Assembly: GCA_951394405.1 (NCBI GenBank)
Contig: OX596337.1
Location: 3,906,001-3,970,000, forward strand
DNA length: 64,000 nt
Direction: 5' to 3'
Source: Coprinellus micaceus
Taxonomy: Eukaryota; Basidiomycota; Agaricomycetes; Agaricales; Psathyrellaceae
Within the stretch, counting starts at the first letter, position 1, and each line of letters begins with the position of its first letter. Under the pieces are notes generated by a model. It was not told the origin of the DNA and searched no databases. It saw only the letters and a list, made by a program, of their open reading frames with translations. Below are positions 22,913-34,682 of this stretch, in pieces. The position numbers and the translations under genes were made by a program.

Positions 22913-24603
22913 TCACCTCCACCCCCTCGCGGCTCCCTTCCCCGCCCCATGCCCCCGCTCCTTCTCAATCACAAACATCGCGTCCCTCATCGTGACCGTA
23001 ATCTTACTTGGATCCTCCTTCTGTTCCTCCACCTCCGCACCTGGCGTTGTCGCCTGCGCCTGCTGTGGCTTCTTCGGCACATACGGACGAGCCCACGTAC
23101 TCGGCCCTCCTCCAGCATTACCGTTCCCATTTCCCGCCCCCGGGGTCGATGCAGCAGCTTTCTTCGGGGCAGGCGTAGACGCACTGGCAGTCATCCAGGA
23201 GTACTTCCCCAAACCAGCTGCTTGTGTTGCAACGGCGTTCGACATCTTCTTCCTTACATCTTCACTCAAATTCCTCGCCGTCACCCCCGGTCCATCTTTC
23301 TTCTTCTTCTTCTTCGGCTGCTCGTCCTCTCCTCCACCCATCCCATTTGACATTCCCATCATCCCCACCACCCCACCCGTACCCGTAATTCCCATCATCG
23401 CACTCCCATCCACCTGCGCAGCCAGGTTCGCAGCGTGCTGGGTCTGCAACTCTAATCTCTCCTTCCTCTCCTTCCGTATCCGCGTCTCGTCCTCCCGCTC
23501 GATCCTCTCCAACACAGCCAACTGCTTTGCTACATCGCTTCTCACCATGATACTCCACATCGGAGTCTCCCCCTGAGTCGCCCCGGGTTGCAGGCTCTCA
23601 TAAAAGTTGGCGGGCCTGTCGAACTGCGCCTCCTTCCGGTACCGGCTCGCCTCGATCATGGCTTCGATGAGGTCCTGCAACCGGGCTTTGAGTGCAAGTG
23701 CCATGTAGTTGATAGAGTCTTCAGGGATGCGAGTGACTTTGTGTTCAGTCCCAATAGTGCGCATCGTCGTGCCTAGGTTGGCGGTATTAAACGCTGGTTT
23801 CACAGGTTGCTTTCGGGAGCGATCCTCGTATTGTCGGTTCTGCATGTACAAAGAGCTCGTGGATTGGAGGTGGGAAGAAGCGTCCTGTCGCTGCAGAGAC
23901 TCTTCTTCCGCGCGAAGATCAACTCCTGCGCTACCCAGAGCATCGTTCAACGTCGCGATATCGTTGGTGTCAAGGTTTGAGCTCTGGGCCTGGGCTGTCG
24001 CAGCGGCCGTCGATTGTACAGCTGCGGGGGTGTAGGCTGCTGTAACTGGGGTGGGGGGTGCTGGGGTGGTAGCGACTGAGAATGACGTTCTAGTTGTCAC
24101 TGGGGTAGATGCATGCGCATGCGCTGCCGTCGCTGTTGCATGTTGCTGCTGTTGGGTGCTGTAATTGGCTAGGTATTGCTGATAGTACTGGGGGTAATGT
24201 TGATAAGCGGCGTAGTATTGCGACGCCTGTGGTTGCTGTGTCGTAGGAATTGTACCCTGTACGTTCCTAGACATCCGTTAAAACGCCTCCCATGAGACAG
24301 GGAGGCAGAACGTACGTCAGTGGTTTGGGCGTTGTAGATGCCGCCTGGTGCTGCAACTGTGGGTCGATTACCATCTCTGCCAGGGGTTTTAGCACCATTC
24401 TACCATCGAATCATACTCAACGACTCACGAGCTGCCCATTGTGCGTGTGCAGGCGAGGGGTATGTTTGCACAGGCGTTCCGGCAGACACCACTGACACTG
24501 GGGTGGGTGCGGCGGACGTCATCTGAGGGATACTCGTCGTCGCCGCCAGGGGTTGGCTTGTGGTTCCTGCATCTGGATCCTGCTTGACAGCCGGTGTTGA
24601 CAT
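22913..24603 (-). CDS. TAF4: TFIID subunit TAF4
   Basis: Exons on the minus strand: 24603-24429, 24376-24316, 24266-22913; 529 aa. TAF4 is a histone-fold subunit that pairs with TAF12 inside TFIID and helps place RNA polymerase II at promoters. The N-terminal 170 residues are rich in Gln, Tyr, Ala and Thr (QYYAAYQHYPQYYQQYLANY), as in many TAF4 proteins. A helix pair follows near residues 175-210 (DIATLNDALGSAGVDLRAEEE). The conserved TAF4 C-terminal region comes next, from a block beginning KPAFNTANLGTTMR through MALALKARLQDLIEAMIEAS, and then the LSEDVRKKMSNAVATQAAG segment and a charged, Gly-rich tail. Length and order fit fungal TAF4. It is transcribed away from NUP42 from a shared 399-bp region. 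Confidence 0.88.
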
Positions 24604-25002
24604 TTCTCGAGATCGCGTCTACTCTCCTCGCAGCTTCTTGGGTAATAGCTCTTCAATGCAGTGGCCTCTTGGATATTGCGAGGTCTGGAAAGATTGCCCG
24701 GTCGTGAGTTCTAGGCGACGTGGGTCGCCGATGCAAGCGCAGGTAGACTGGGGGAGATGGATGTGGAAGAGAGGCAAGAATTTCGGGAGCGATTATGACG
24801 CAGACTCGAACGCGGTGCACGTGGTCAGGCGGGTCCAATCCCACAGCGGGCGCTTCTCTTGCTCGTACCACCACGACGAACGACGTTCACCATCGTTTTA
24901 TGATCTGAAGGCCTGAACAACGTCGTATACGGTACCTTGGCGCACATACAGAGCGTCGAACATCCCAGATTGATCAAGGAGAGTCGGATTTGAGGGGGGA
25001 CT
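24604..25002. promoter_or_regulatory. Shared promoter region of TAF4 and NUP42
   Basis: 399 bp separate the two divergent start codons. No TATA box is obvious. Open frames here are not supported. Confidence 0.55.
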
Positions 25003-27061
25003 ATGGTGCGTATGCACGCCCATCTCAAGGCGTATGGCGCATTGAACTCCATCTTTTGCGCATACAGGGTGTCTGCCAGTTCTTCCTTCGCGGACAATGC
25101 AAGTTTGGTACCAGTTGCAGGAATGACCATCCTGCAAATCCACAACAAGGAGGAGGCTTTGGAGGTGCGCACATCCCAGTCCAGGATCGTTCAAATCATT
25201 CAAGTATCCATGGGAAGGCTCCTCCTGGAACAGGAACCAGAATACGTCAGGTTCTGCCCCAGCCAATGTAACCTATATTTTCACGTACGCCCCTCTTATT
25301 CTCCTCCACAATTCGAGTCCAGACTAACAGGCTGGCAGGCAAAACACTGTGGCGGAAGATATGAACAAAGAGAAACCATCTTGGCCACTATCGAGTTATG
25401 GACCGGCAAAGTACGAACCAACGGTGGTTACGGGTCAGGATATGTCCATGGAGGAGCTGAGAGTGAAAGCGTCTCAAGCTCAGGCTGCCGGGAATATCAA
25501 CGAATACGTATGTCATCTCCACATTCCTCGAGGAAGGGCTGAACTGACAGCTCCAAGGTTACATACGAATCGAACACAATAGCCGCGACGGAGACTGTCT
25601 ATACCGTACGTAGCCCTTGTTTCCCTGCCCAATGATATTAACAATCTCGTACAGAACATTCGTAACAACATACCCAAGTTCTTCGACATGGCGAAGAGCA
25701 CATCCAGCACCAAAACTGCACCTGACCCGGCCGGCTTTGCCAATGGGTCCGCTTTCTCCGCCCCAGCCACATCCGCCTTTGGAAACCCCTCCACAAACTC
25801 AGCTTTCGGTTCTTCCAGCACATTTGGTGCTTCAACGAGCACCCCTTCAGCCTTCGGCGCGCCACCCACCACCGGCCCTTTTGGTCTCCCAGCCAAACCT
25901 GTCGCCTCTGTCTTTGGAACACCAGCGCCTCCAACCACGTCTGCCTTTGGGGCACCAGCAGCCCCCACCACATCCGCCTTTGGCAATACCTCTACCACGA
26001 CGCCCTCGGCCTTCGGCCAATCCGCTTTTGGCCAGCCTGCGTTTGGCCAGTCGGCGTTCGGGCAAACATCTACAACCCCCGCTGCGAATACGACTGCGCC
26101 AACATCTGCGTTTGGTCAGCCTGCGTTCGGGCAATCTGCCTTTGGCCAGACCTCGACGCCCGCTACTACTGCTCCAGCAGCGACCTCCGCATTTGGCCAA
26201 TCTGCCTTCGGGCAAACCTCTTCTTTGATCAAGCCCGCGACTGGAGCGTTCAGTGCGTTCGCAGGGAACACTTCATCGCCATTTTCGGCCGCGGCTGCAG
26301 CAGCGAACAACAGCCCGGGGGCGTCTGGGCCAGGGACGACTGCAGGTGGAAGCAGCGGAGGCTTCACAGCCTTTTCGAATACCCAACCGACATCATTCGC
26401 CTCTGCGCTAAACAATGCAGGTGCCGCTAACCCGGCTCCTGCTGGGCAATCGGTGTTCGGTCAGCCAGCCTTTGGGCAACCAGCACCTGGCGCGTCGACC
26501 TCGGCCTTTGGTACAAGCACCACTGCGACCCCAAGTGCGTTCGGCGGTGGTACGACAGGGACGACAACCTCTGCTTTCGGCACGCCTCAAGGACAGTCAA
26601 TCTCAGCGTTTGGGCAACCTCCACAGCCTGGTGCTGCGCCATCGACCTTCGGCCAGCCAGCAGGAGCAGCTCCAATATCTGCCTTTGGCCAACCCGGTTT
26701 CGGTCAACCCGCACCCACACAACAACAACAACCCACGTCCGCCTTCTCCACTTTCAACGCCCCCCAAGGCCCCGCCGCCGGTCCCTCACCCTTCGCTTCT
26801 GCACCCTCGAACGTATCCATTGCCAGCGCCGGGTCCATGTCCTCGAAGAAGGGCGCTCCAGATTTCGCTAGTGCGGTGTATAATTATCGACCAGGCTTGA
26901 TTCCCCATGACGCGAAGCTGCCGAAGAATTATCAGGAGTTGTTGCCGGAGGAGACGTTGGCTGCGTTCAAGGCGCTGACGTTTGAGTGGGGGAAGGTCCC
27001 GATGTGGGTTCCGCCAGTGGAGGTTAGGGTGAAGAGGGTTGGGGAGGTGTTGTTTTCGTAG
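25003..27061 (+). CDS. NUP42: CCCH zinc-finger FG nucleoporin, Nup42/NUPL2 type
   Basis: Exons: 25003-25005, 25068-25164, 25218-25284, 25339-25507, 25558-25605, 25655-27061; 596 aa. The first coding exon is the ATG alone. The second begins GVCQFFLRGQCKFGTSCRND, a CCCH zinc finger at the extreme N terminus. A conserved spacer follows (EKPSWPLSSYGPAKYEP, then GNINEYV and NIRNNIPKFF). A long stretch with many SAFG and FGQ repeats (about residues 150-480) then leads to an ordered C-terminal tail with WGKVPMWVPP. Nup42 sits on the cytoplasmic side of the nuclear pore, binds Gle1 and helps release mRNPs through Dbp5. The zinc finger plus FG order is diagnostic; the exact orthologue name is inferred. 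Confidence 0.88.
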
Positions 27062-27784
27062 TATGTCGCCTCAAGGCGCGAGCAGTGGCTAAACTGGGAG
27101 GGCGGTGAGAACGTGTATAAATAGTTTAAGGTCTATAGGTAGACAGTCTTTCACATCCATGGTGGGAGCACGAACCTCAGTTGGACGCCGCGGGAAGGCT
27201 AGTTTGGGAATTGTAGGCGCTTGTGTATCCCATTCGGCCGATGATGCCGATGTGCCGGCCATTCCCGAATGAGTCAACCGCCATCAATCGATTGTTCGCG
27301 CTACCGACGCCCGCCCCACCGCCAACCCCGACGCCCACGCACCCCGAGCCATTGTTTCCAGAATTCCAGATATACAGCCCGTCGGTTTCCGTCTTTTGTT
27401 CTCGTTCCATTCTTCCCTTCCTTCCACCACCACGTACACCCTCCCTCCCCCAATCCTTCTCTTTGAATCTATCTTTATCATATCATCTATGCGTGAATTC
27501 TGTACAGTGAGTGGAACGAGTGCGTGAAAGCCGACAAGGAACCGATAGAATGCGAGAAGAGCTATCCAGCCGTATTACGAAGACCATATAGAAGAGTGTG
27601 CCGCAAGAAAGGAAGGAAGAAGACAGAAGAAGCTATATGTGCATGCAAGGGAACGTGTGAAGGTGTGCCTCAAGAACCAAGTCGAGAAGTCTATGCAAGG
27701 GAAACGCCGACGAAGCGGCCTATATGGAAGACGATGAAGACGAAGATCCCGTCATAAATATGAGCCAAACCACCCAACCTCACT
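27062..27784. other. Intergenic, 723 bp, convergent 3' ends
   Basis: Pyrimidine-rich stretches near 27400-27460. No gene is seen. Confidence 0.55.
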
Positions 27785-28410
27785 CTATGCCGACTTCCTA
27801 TGAAGCAGGAGCTCTTTCGCCCGCCTGAGGTTCCAAACGACCTTCCAAGCCCTCCTCAAGACCTTTTGGCGAAGCTTGAGATACTGAGCGAGAAATGAGA
27901 TGAGAGTGAGAGACTCGTAAGCACACAGTTCTCGAGAAATGAGTGAATGAGAAGCGTACCAAGACCACCAACCCAGGCCTACTCGCTGGTTTCCTCCACC
28001 TACACCTCAAATGCAGCGCAGGCAGCCGCCTCTGCCCAGAATGCCTCACCACCACCGAATTGTCGTCATACTCGTCCTCAGCCACATCAACGGCGGATTC
28101 CAGCTCCTCCTCACCCTCCGCATCCTATGAAAGCGAGATCAGCGTCCAGGCGCCAAATCACGCGAAGCCGAGTCGAACGTACGCGAGACGATTGAGCAGT
28201 CGCCCTCGAGATGCACTTCAGCTGCAATCGAAGCCTCTGAACGGCGTCCAAGTCCATGGTCGTACCGTCGACCGTTGGGCCGACGGCCATGCTCGCATAC
28301 GTTTCGCGGAACACGAGCCTCGATGGGCGGGGAGGCGTCGTCAAGAGCCTCGTTGGAAGGGTGGCGCTCAGGACGGGGCTACGGTCGGCGTTGTGTCGGG
28401 GGGGCTGCAT
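27785..28410 (-). CDS. Small novel protein, 163 aa, three exons
   Basis: Minus-strand exons 28410-28183, 28124-27960 and 27883-27785 are all phase 0, with GTACGT, GTACGC donors and CATAG, CTCAG acceptors. The protein begins MQPPRHNADRSP, has an acidic centre (AEGEEELESAVDVAEDEYDD) and ends in a strongly basic helix, LRQKVLRRAWKVVWNLRRAK, that could bind nucleic acid or membranes. No family is recognised. An alternative start is the ATG before GPTVDG in exon 1. Support is phase closure only. Confidence 0.5.
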
Positions 28411-31400
28411 GTTCGGAGATGGAGAATCGATATGACGGTGGAATTAGGGCACAGTAATTAAACGTTGTAGTCGCTTATCGGGGCTAGAGTTATGTTGGAG
28501 GGGCGTTGAGGACGAGGAACGTGACGAGAGGAGAGAATAGAGAGCGTGGAGGTGGGGAGGCGGGGATCGAGCCTCGAGACGGTGGAGGAGTAAGGAGAGG
28601 AGGGCGAAGATGGGGGAGTGGGAGGATACCCACGAAGCAGCAGAGCCTCCGCAGCACCTCAACCTCGAAGACAGCCAAGGCGGAAATTAAAAGAGGGCGA
28701 AACGAGTTGGTGAAAGCCGAGACGTCAAAGTGACGGCGGCGAATTAAACCAAACTCGCGCTCCCAGACGGTCCATTCATATGGGGATCAACAAACAGTCT
28801 CTTGTCAATGGGGCGTCTCGACCTATATCGAATTGACCCCACGAAACGCGCGGGTCCGTCCTCCTTTGGCACAAAGAAGAGGGTGGGGAAAGGGCGGCGA
28901 TGGCAGTGTATGGAGGGGAGTCAGAGAGAGCACAAGGGCGGGGGTGATGAGAAGGCGCGTTGCCGTAAAAGGGGATGGGAAAGAGCGACGAAAAGCCAAA
29001 TGGCGAAAACCTTATCCAGGGTGAGTTACATACCTGCTCCTCAAATCCCATGCACATACCGTGCGAGAGGCTCATATGCCCTCGAACGTTCGTGCCGTTA
29101 GCTGGAGTCAGAGTCAGGGGCACTTCATTTACTTACCCTGAAGTCCAAGCCACCTGACCTCTCCCCAGCTCCCTGAAAAATCAACCGTCGGACGACACGA
29201 ACCAAAATCGAAAGTCGAATTCGAGAGCCAACCGGCTATGCCTCATGAACGCTCTCCAGCGGCTGAGCCCACCCCCGGCTCTCGGGACCCACCCGCCTGA
29301 AGGGTCCACCACTAGCTAGGAACCACAGCAGCCCTCGCCACTGTGTCGCCCTAGAGCTATTCCGTGTGCCCAACCCCAACACGTACCTAGACTGCAGCTT
29401 ATGATGCTCTGGCCAAGCCCCTAGCCCAAGGTCCCTTTCTTGTCGAGCTCGCCAACCGAAGCCCAAACTCACCTCACTCTCCCGACTTCATAGGAGGGAG
29501 ACCGCGGAACTAGCGTAGCGAACGAGGAGGAGGATCGACCTCGATATGATATGGTGTGTCCTTTCCCTACCCTTGGACCCACCGACTGCTGAGCGAGGCG
29601 CCCGCATTGCCTACAGACGCAGCTACACAGCCCAGGCTGCATGTTCTTCCCTACCGCCCTCGACCCCAGAATCCCAAACCCCCTCTTTGTGTAATGAAAT
29701 ACATCCGCTTCCTCTTCACCGTCCCAGAAATGGTGCTACCATTTTCGTCGGCCTTATCGTTCGTTCCGCCCTTCCCATCCGCCAGCCAACACCCAGCCCT
29801 CAGTGCTGCCCGCCGTGCAAAGCCACCGTTATGCCGGATACCAAAACGACCCAGCAGTAAAGCAACTCGGGCCCTCTCCTCCCACCCTCCTGCCCCCGTC
29901 CCGTCGGCTCCCAGCATGCAGAGGCCGCCACTTACTGTTGTTCCAACACCGACGGTCGTGGGAAAAGAACGGAGGTGATGCGCCTCGACAGAGGACCCCC
30001 CGATACTCGCTCAGAGGTCCGATCTTTATGCGACGAATTTGTGTGGCAACCCTGAGCACTTTGGCGGCTTAGATTCGTGAGCAGAAAAGCTGCGGAAGCA
30101 AGACGCAAGGCGGTGTGCGGAGGAATCAGCCCGAAACGTCCTCCTCGTTCCAAAAAAATCGAAATCACAATTTTTTTGGCGAGCGAGAGGGCCGTTTTCG
30201 TCGCATGCCCTCACCCAGGAGAAACCTCGGAGTATTATACCTCTAACCGAGTAAAGGGGGGTCCTCTCGACAGCTGGCGCAATGGCACGGCACGGAAAGG
30301 CCGCCCACCGCAGTCACGCCTCGGCGTGGGCCCGAAATCTGTCTGGGATCCCTCGCTGTAGCGCGTGTCCTGCGGAGGACTCCTCGCCTAGAAAGTGGTG
30401 AGGAGGAAGACTAGTCAGGGTCACTGGCAGGTCGACAGAAGAGTCGGGAGAGGTGCAAGTGTCGCAGAACAGAGAAACCAAGGCTAGGAAGCGCCGCCAG
30501 TACGAGTATTTGGTGGTAGTCCGAGGCCTCAGCACACTAGAATGGGGGTTGGAAAGGGCCCAGCTTGAGTCAAAGGAGTCAGTCCCATCCGGAGTCTGAA
30601 ACGCGTGGATGCTAAATGGGATCCAATGCAAAGACACATAGCTGCCCCGGAAAGAAGGCCGTGCAGGTGTTCTCCCGGCGGATATTGGTGTTCCCATTTC
30701 ACTGAGCCAAGACGTTCCGTCGAAACATCGAAACATGGTCTGTGAGTTGGCGTGTGGGGAGCTGGATGGACTGCGGTTGTATCGCCAGGGCTACCCTCAA
30801 GATTTCAGCCTCTCCACGCGCGCTACTGGGTGTCAATCTACCCAGAATCTGCCCAAGATACAGACGAGGGAGAATACACGAGGACTGACTCACCAATCAA
30901 ATAAACGTCGTCAAGGTCCTCCGCCTCCCTGCTCCTCCCAGACCCCACATACGGCTTGGAGAAATGTCGCTCTTCGCCCATGAGTGCCCTGTTTTCGACG
31001 ATGTTTAGGCAATGGTCCAGGACCCAAAGCAAGCATCGGCCCACGCACGCCAAACGCTCACGATCGCCAACCTCCAGTCAATACAACTACCAGGCACGAG
31101 ATGCCCCCAAGGTGGTTCCTTCACGTTTCGCTCCTCAAGTTTCACCTTTCTCTACTTTGACACTCGTCTGTAAGTCGTTCGTTCTACTCTTTTTGTCAGG
31201 CTAAAAAAACAGAAGAACAGAAGAGGGGAGCCCGCCTCGCCACTCTAGTCAGCAGAAACCAGGAGGAAGGACGCCAGAGGAACTAAACGCACTCACCACC
31301 AACCCAACGGTAAACGCAATTTCCTCGAGCACGACACCCTGGGACAGCGACGAACCTCCAAAAGCCTTCTTTCAGCGACAGCAACGTCAGCCACAGAACA

Positions 31401-33129
31401 TTACCCGGCTCAAATCCTTCCTGAATCATCGGTACCCAAATTCCCTCTCATATCGTCGAACCAAGGCATTCTTTGAAGGAAGAGGCAAGCAAATGAAAGC
31501 GCTCGATACTGTATTCATGGTGGGAGTCGTGGACGAAAACGTGGAGGATGATGAGCGTGCTGGGCGAGTTTGAACTCAGACGCAACCCTGGCCTAGGGTC
31601 GCTCGTTCCTCCTCCTCCTCCTACCGCCACCTCCAAGCTCGGTTTGACAACAGTGCTGAGTCCTTTTAAGAGCACAATCGCGCTTTCTCAATATCTCATT
31701 CTACTTGTAGACTCGAAGAACGCTCAATTTACCCGTTTCTGGGGGATGATCGCCTTCATTCGACCACAGTCTGTACAACAATCCACCGGGAGGTAACATT
31801 GAAAGGAGGGCGAGATCCTAGAAGTCTCCGAATGACAAGAAATCTTCTCCTGGTCTATGAAAGACCTTCCAGTGTTTATCTGAACGGGAAAGAGCCTGCT
31901 CTTCACGGAGGTTTGCGTTGACGACTTCCTACCGGTAAGCCTTGGCAATTTACTTTCCTTTCACGCCGCACTCAGACCTAATCCAACAGGCCCGCCTTGA
32001 TTTGAGTCGACTCGATGTATACAGACCGGATAGTTGAGAGACCATTCGACGACATTCCGGACTCCATCACTGACACTCAGGGCCGCCGGGTCCACAGATA
32101 GCGTCTCTCGATGCAGGTTCATAGCCAGAATCAAAGGCTTTGGAACTATGTAGTCGTTATCAAATCTCCGCTGCAGCCATGACCAACCACGCGTAGCAAG
32201 ACTAAGCCAAACGTTCCGACTCTGAGAAGTTGTCGATCCTCGGAGTCATTTTCGCCGAGCATCCTCGCTTGGCCTGCGACGAGCCATACGACGATTGCAA
32301 CTCGGCCCCAACCTCCAAGGAGGGCTCGGAGAATCTTATCTCTGTACGCGCGCTGGCCACCTTTGTTTCAGGATTTTGAAACTCACGGGGATTGCATTAC
32401 GACTTCAGTGCTTCGAAGAAGCGCGTAAATCATATGGCCACTCCACCTCCACCTATTCCCTTCCTTTCCTTCAGCACTTCGTCATATGGACTTATACCCC
32501 GTCTGACCGAGCGTTTACACGATTGTCTAAAGGAAGTCACGCGGGCCCACTTCCCCAGATAAGTCGGCACCGTCGCTTGTAGGATGCGTTTCCTTCATTT
32601 ACTACCATAATAAGCGACGCCCTGACGCGCATGCCCTGGAAACGACCCATATATCAATGCCGGCACCCAGGCCTTCCTTTACCGCCCTCTCCATTACCTC
32701 TCCTGGTCGACTAACACACGGATCGCTCTGTAGTCACAAGGAGTGGCTCCTCGAGGCGTCTTCGAAGACGACTTGTGGAGATAACATAGAGTCTTATGAC
32801 CGAGGTTCGACGAGGTCGGCGGCCTGATTTGCCAATTACCCGTCGTGTTCTCGTCGAATTTGGGATTCAACAACGTGTTCCCAACTCCTAAATCTGAAGA
32901 GAACGAAGGTTTATCTCTCTTCAGAGCCTTTATCGTGACTTCTCAGCATGGACTGCGAACGCTTCTCTTCCATCCCCACCTTGTGTAGCCTTGTGCTGGG
33001 CGGTATCACCACAGGCGGCTCCCGGTAACCCCGCCATTTTCGCCGGTTCCCTACGACGCGTCGAAGGTATAAAAGACGCGCACTGTTCAATGTACCACTC
33101 AGACCAGCACGGTTTCCCCCTCTCGAAAG
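28411..33129. other. 4.7 kb without a supportable gene
   Basis: Frames are short, lie on both strands and have no splice-linked continuity or recognisable motif; the longest, on the minus strand at 30314-30736, has no family signal. Some A-rich and purine-rich patches are present near 28500-28740. The last 60 bp form the promoter of the next gene. Confidence 0.5.
33068..33075 (+). promoter_or_regulatory. TATA box of the deuterolysin gene
   Basis: TATAAAAG lies 62 bp before the ATG at 33130, the usual distance for a fungal gene that can be strongly induced. Confidence 0.6.
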
Positions 33130-34564
33130 ATGTACTCTCCTCTCCTCATCCTCTCCTTGGCTGCTCAGCTTGCCTTTGGCTCTCCCCTCGACCCCCGGGC
33201 ACCTGCTCTCTCCGTTGAGCTCTCCGCCCCGACCACTAGCGTGTCCTCCATCGGAGGTCTCAAGATCTCTGCTTCCATCACCAACATCGGTAACGAGGCT
33301 ATCACTCTGCTCAAGTACAACACCATCCTCGACGACAAGTTGCCTACTCGCTCCTTTGCCGTCACTGGCAAGGACGGAAAGGCCGTTCCCTTCACCGGTG
33401 TCAAGGTCAGTTCGTCGATTCCAGGTAGCATTGCATGTCTAAAAAGCCGCACCGCATAGCTTTCGGTCTCGTTGGCTGATGTCGATGAGTCCGCATTTAC
33501 CACCTTGGAGGCTGGACAGACCGTCACGGCCACCCACGATAGTAAGAGGACACTCCCTGGATCGCACATATATCACGTAACCCTAAACCGAATATTTTTA
33601 TAGTCTCTGCGCTCTACGACTTTGCGTCTGCCGGCACCGGCTCCTTCACCTTCGCCCCTGCCACCGATTTCGTTACTGTCGACTCCCCTTCTGCCTCGAA
33701 GGCTTCTGCCAAGATTGTAGAGGGTGGACACCAGTTCTCCAGGCTCGAAACCATCGTCACCAGCAACACCGTCACCATCGAAGTCACCAGTGATGTCGCC
33801 AAGCGCGACTTGGAGGGGCGTGAACCCGAGGCTGAGGCCGGCACCCTCCAAAAGAGGGCCAGGACTACTTGCTCTAACACTTCTCAGGCGTCGTTCATTT
33901 CCTCCAGGTTTGTCTCCTTCCCTCTCACCGAGATGCTAGACTGACTCTTTCCACCCTTTCAGCTACACTGAGGCCAAGTCTCTCGCTTCTATTGCCTCCT
34001 CGTACGTCAGCAGCCGTGGGACCAGCGACACCTTGTACAGGGCCTACTGGGGATCGAACACCGCCTCTCGCGTCACGTCTGTCCTCAACGGTGTCGCCAA
34101 CGAGAACTCTTCCTCCCGCACGTGAGTTTGATCCTATGTCCACATCGAGACCATTGTCCACGCGGCTGAGCCCACGCCATAATCTAGTCTGAGCTGCACT
34201 GACCCTTACGGAGCCTGCACCGGCGGTGTCATCGCCTACACCCTCATCGCCTCCACCAACATCTACTTCTGCAGCATCTTCTTCAACGAGGTTGCACACT
34301 CGCGGCTCTGCTCTGGAACCACCGTCGCTTCTCGCAACGTCCGCGGTGGAACCACTTTGCACGAGATCACCCATGCCGTCTCCAACACGGACGACGTCAC
34401 CTACGGGTGCGCTGCTGACCAGGCACTCTCTGACTCTCGCAAGATCATCAACGCAGATAGCTACAACGTACGTATCTCAGTCGACCAAGAACCTAGCCCC
34501 TTGCTGACCGGTGCTCCCCGTGCAGTGCTTCGCCACCCAGGTCTACGCCAATACCCAGTGCTAA
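33130..34564 (+). CDS. Secreted deuterolysin-type metalloprotease (peptidase family M35)
   Basis: Exons: 33130-33405, 33460-33541, 33604-33907, 33963-34121, 34188-34467, 34526-34564; 379 aa. A signal peptide is clear (MYSPLLILSLAAQLAFGSP). A propeptide runs to the dibasic Lys203-Arg204, where a Kex2-like enzyme would cut to leave a mature enzyme of about 175 residues. The zinc site is His332-Glu-Ile-Thr-His336, followed by the aspzincin pattern TDDVTYG with Asp343 as the expected third ligand. Cys residues at 209, 277, 284, 302, 315, and near the end (CFAT.., ..NTQC) could pair. Length and motif fit peptidyl-Lys metalloendopeptidases, so it probably digests proteins outside the cell. Cleavage preference is inferred. 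Confidence 0.92.
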
Positions 34565-34682
34565 ATCTATTGAGATTCTGCGGTCCCGACCGCTCCTAGA
34601 TGCTTGAATCAAATTGTACAACAGTCTGTACTATACACGGAATTCGAATGCATGGGTACCCTCGATGCCTCCCCCATTCTAC

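Noticed and set aside
25513..26720. Long minus-strand frames opposite the FG repeats of NUP42
   Set aside because: Shadows of Gly/Ala/Phe/Gln repeats; they have no splice context or known motif.
30314..30736. 140-codon minus-strand frame
   Set aside because: No motif, no splice partners and unusual composition (many Ser, Arg, Trp); probably chance.
32500..33060. Gene upstream of the deuterolysin
   Set aside because: Only short frames with in-frame stops; no splice-linked chain could be built.
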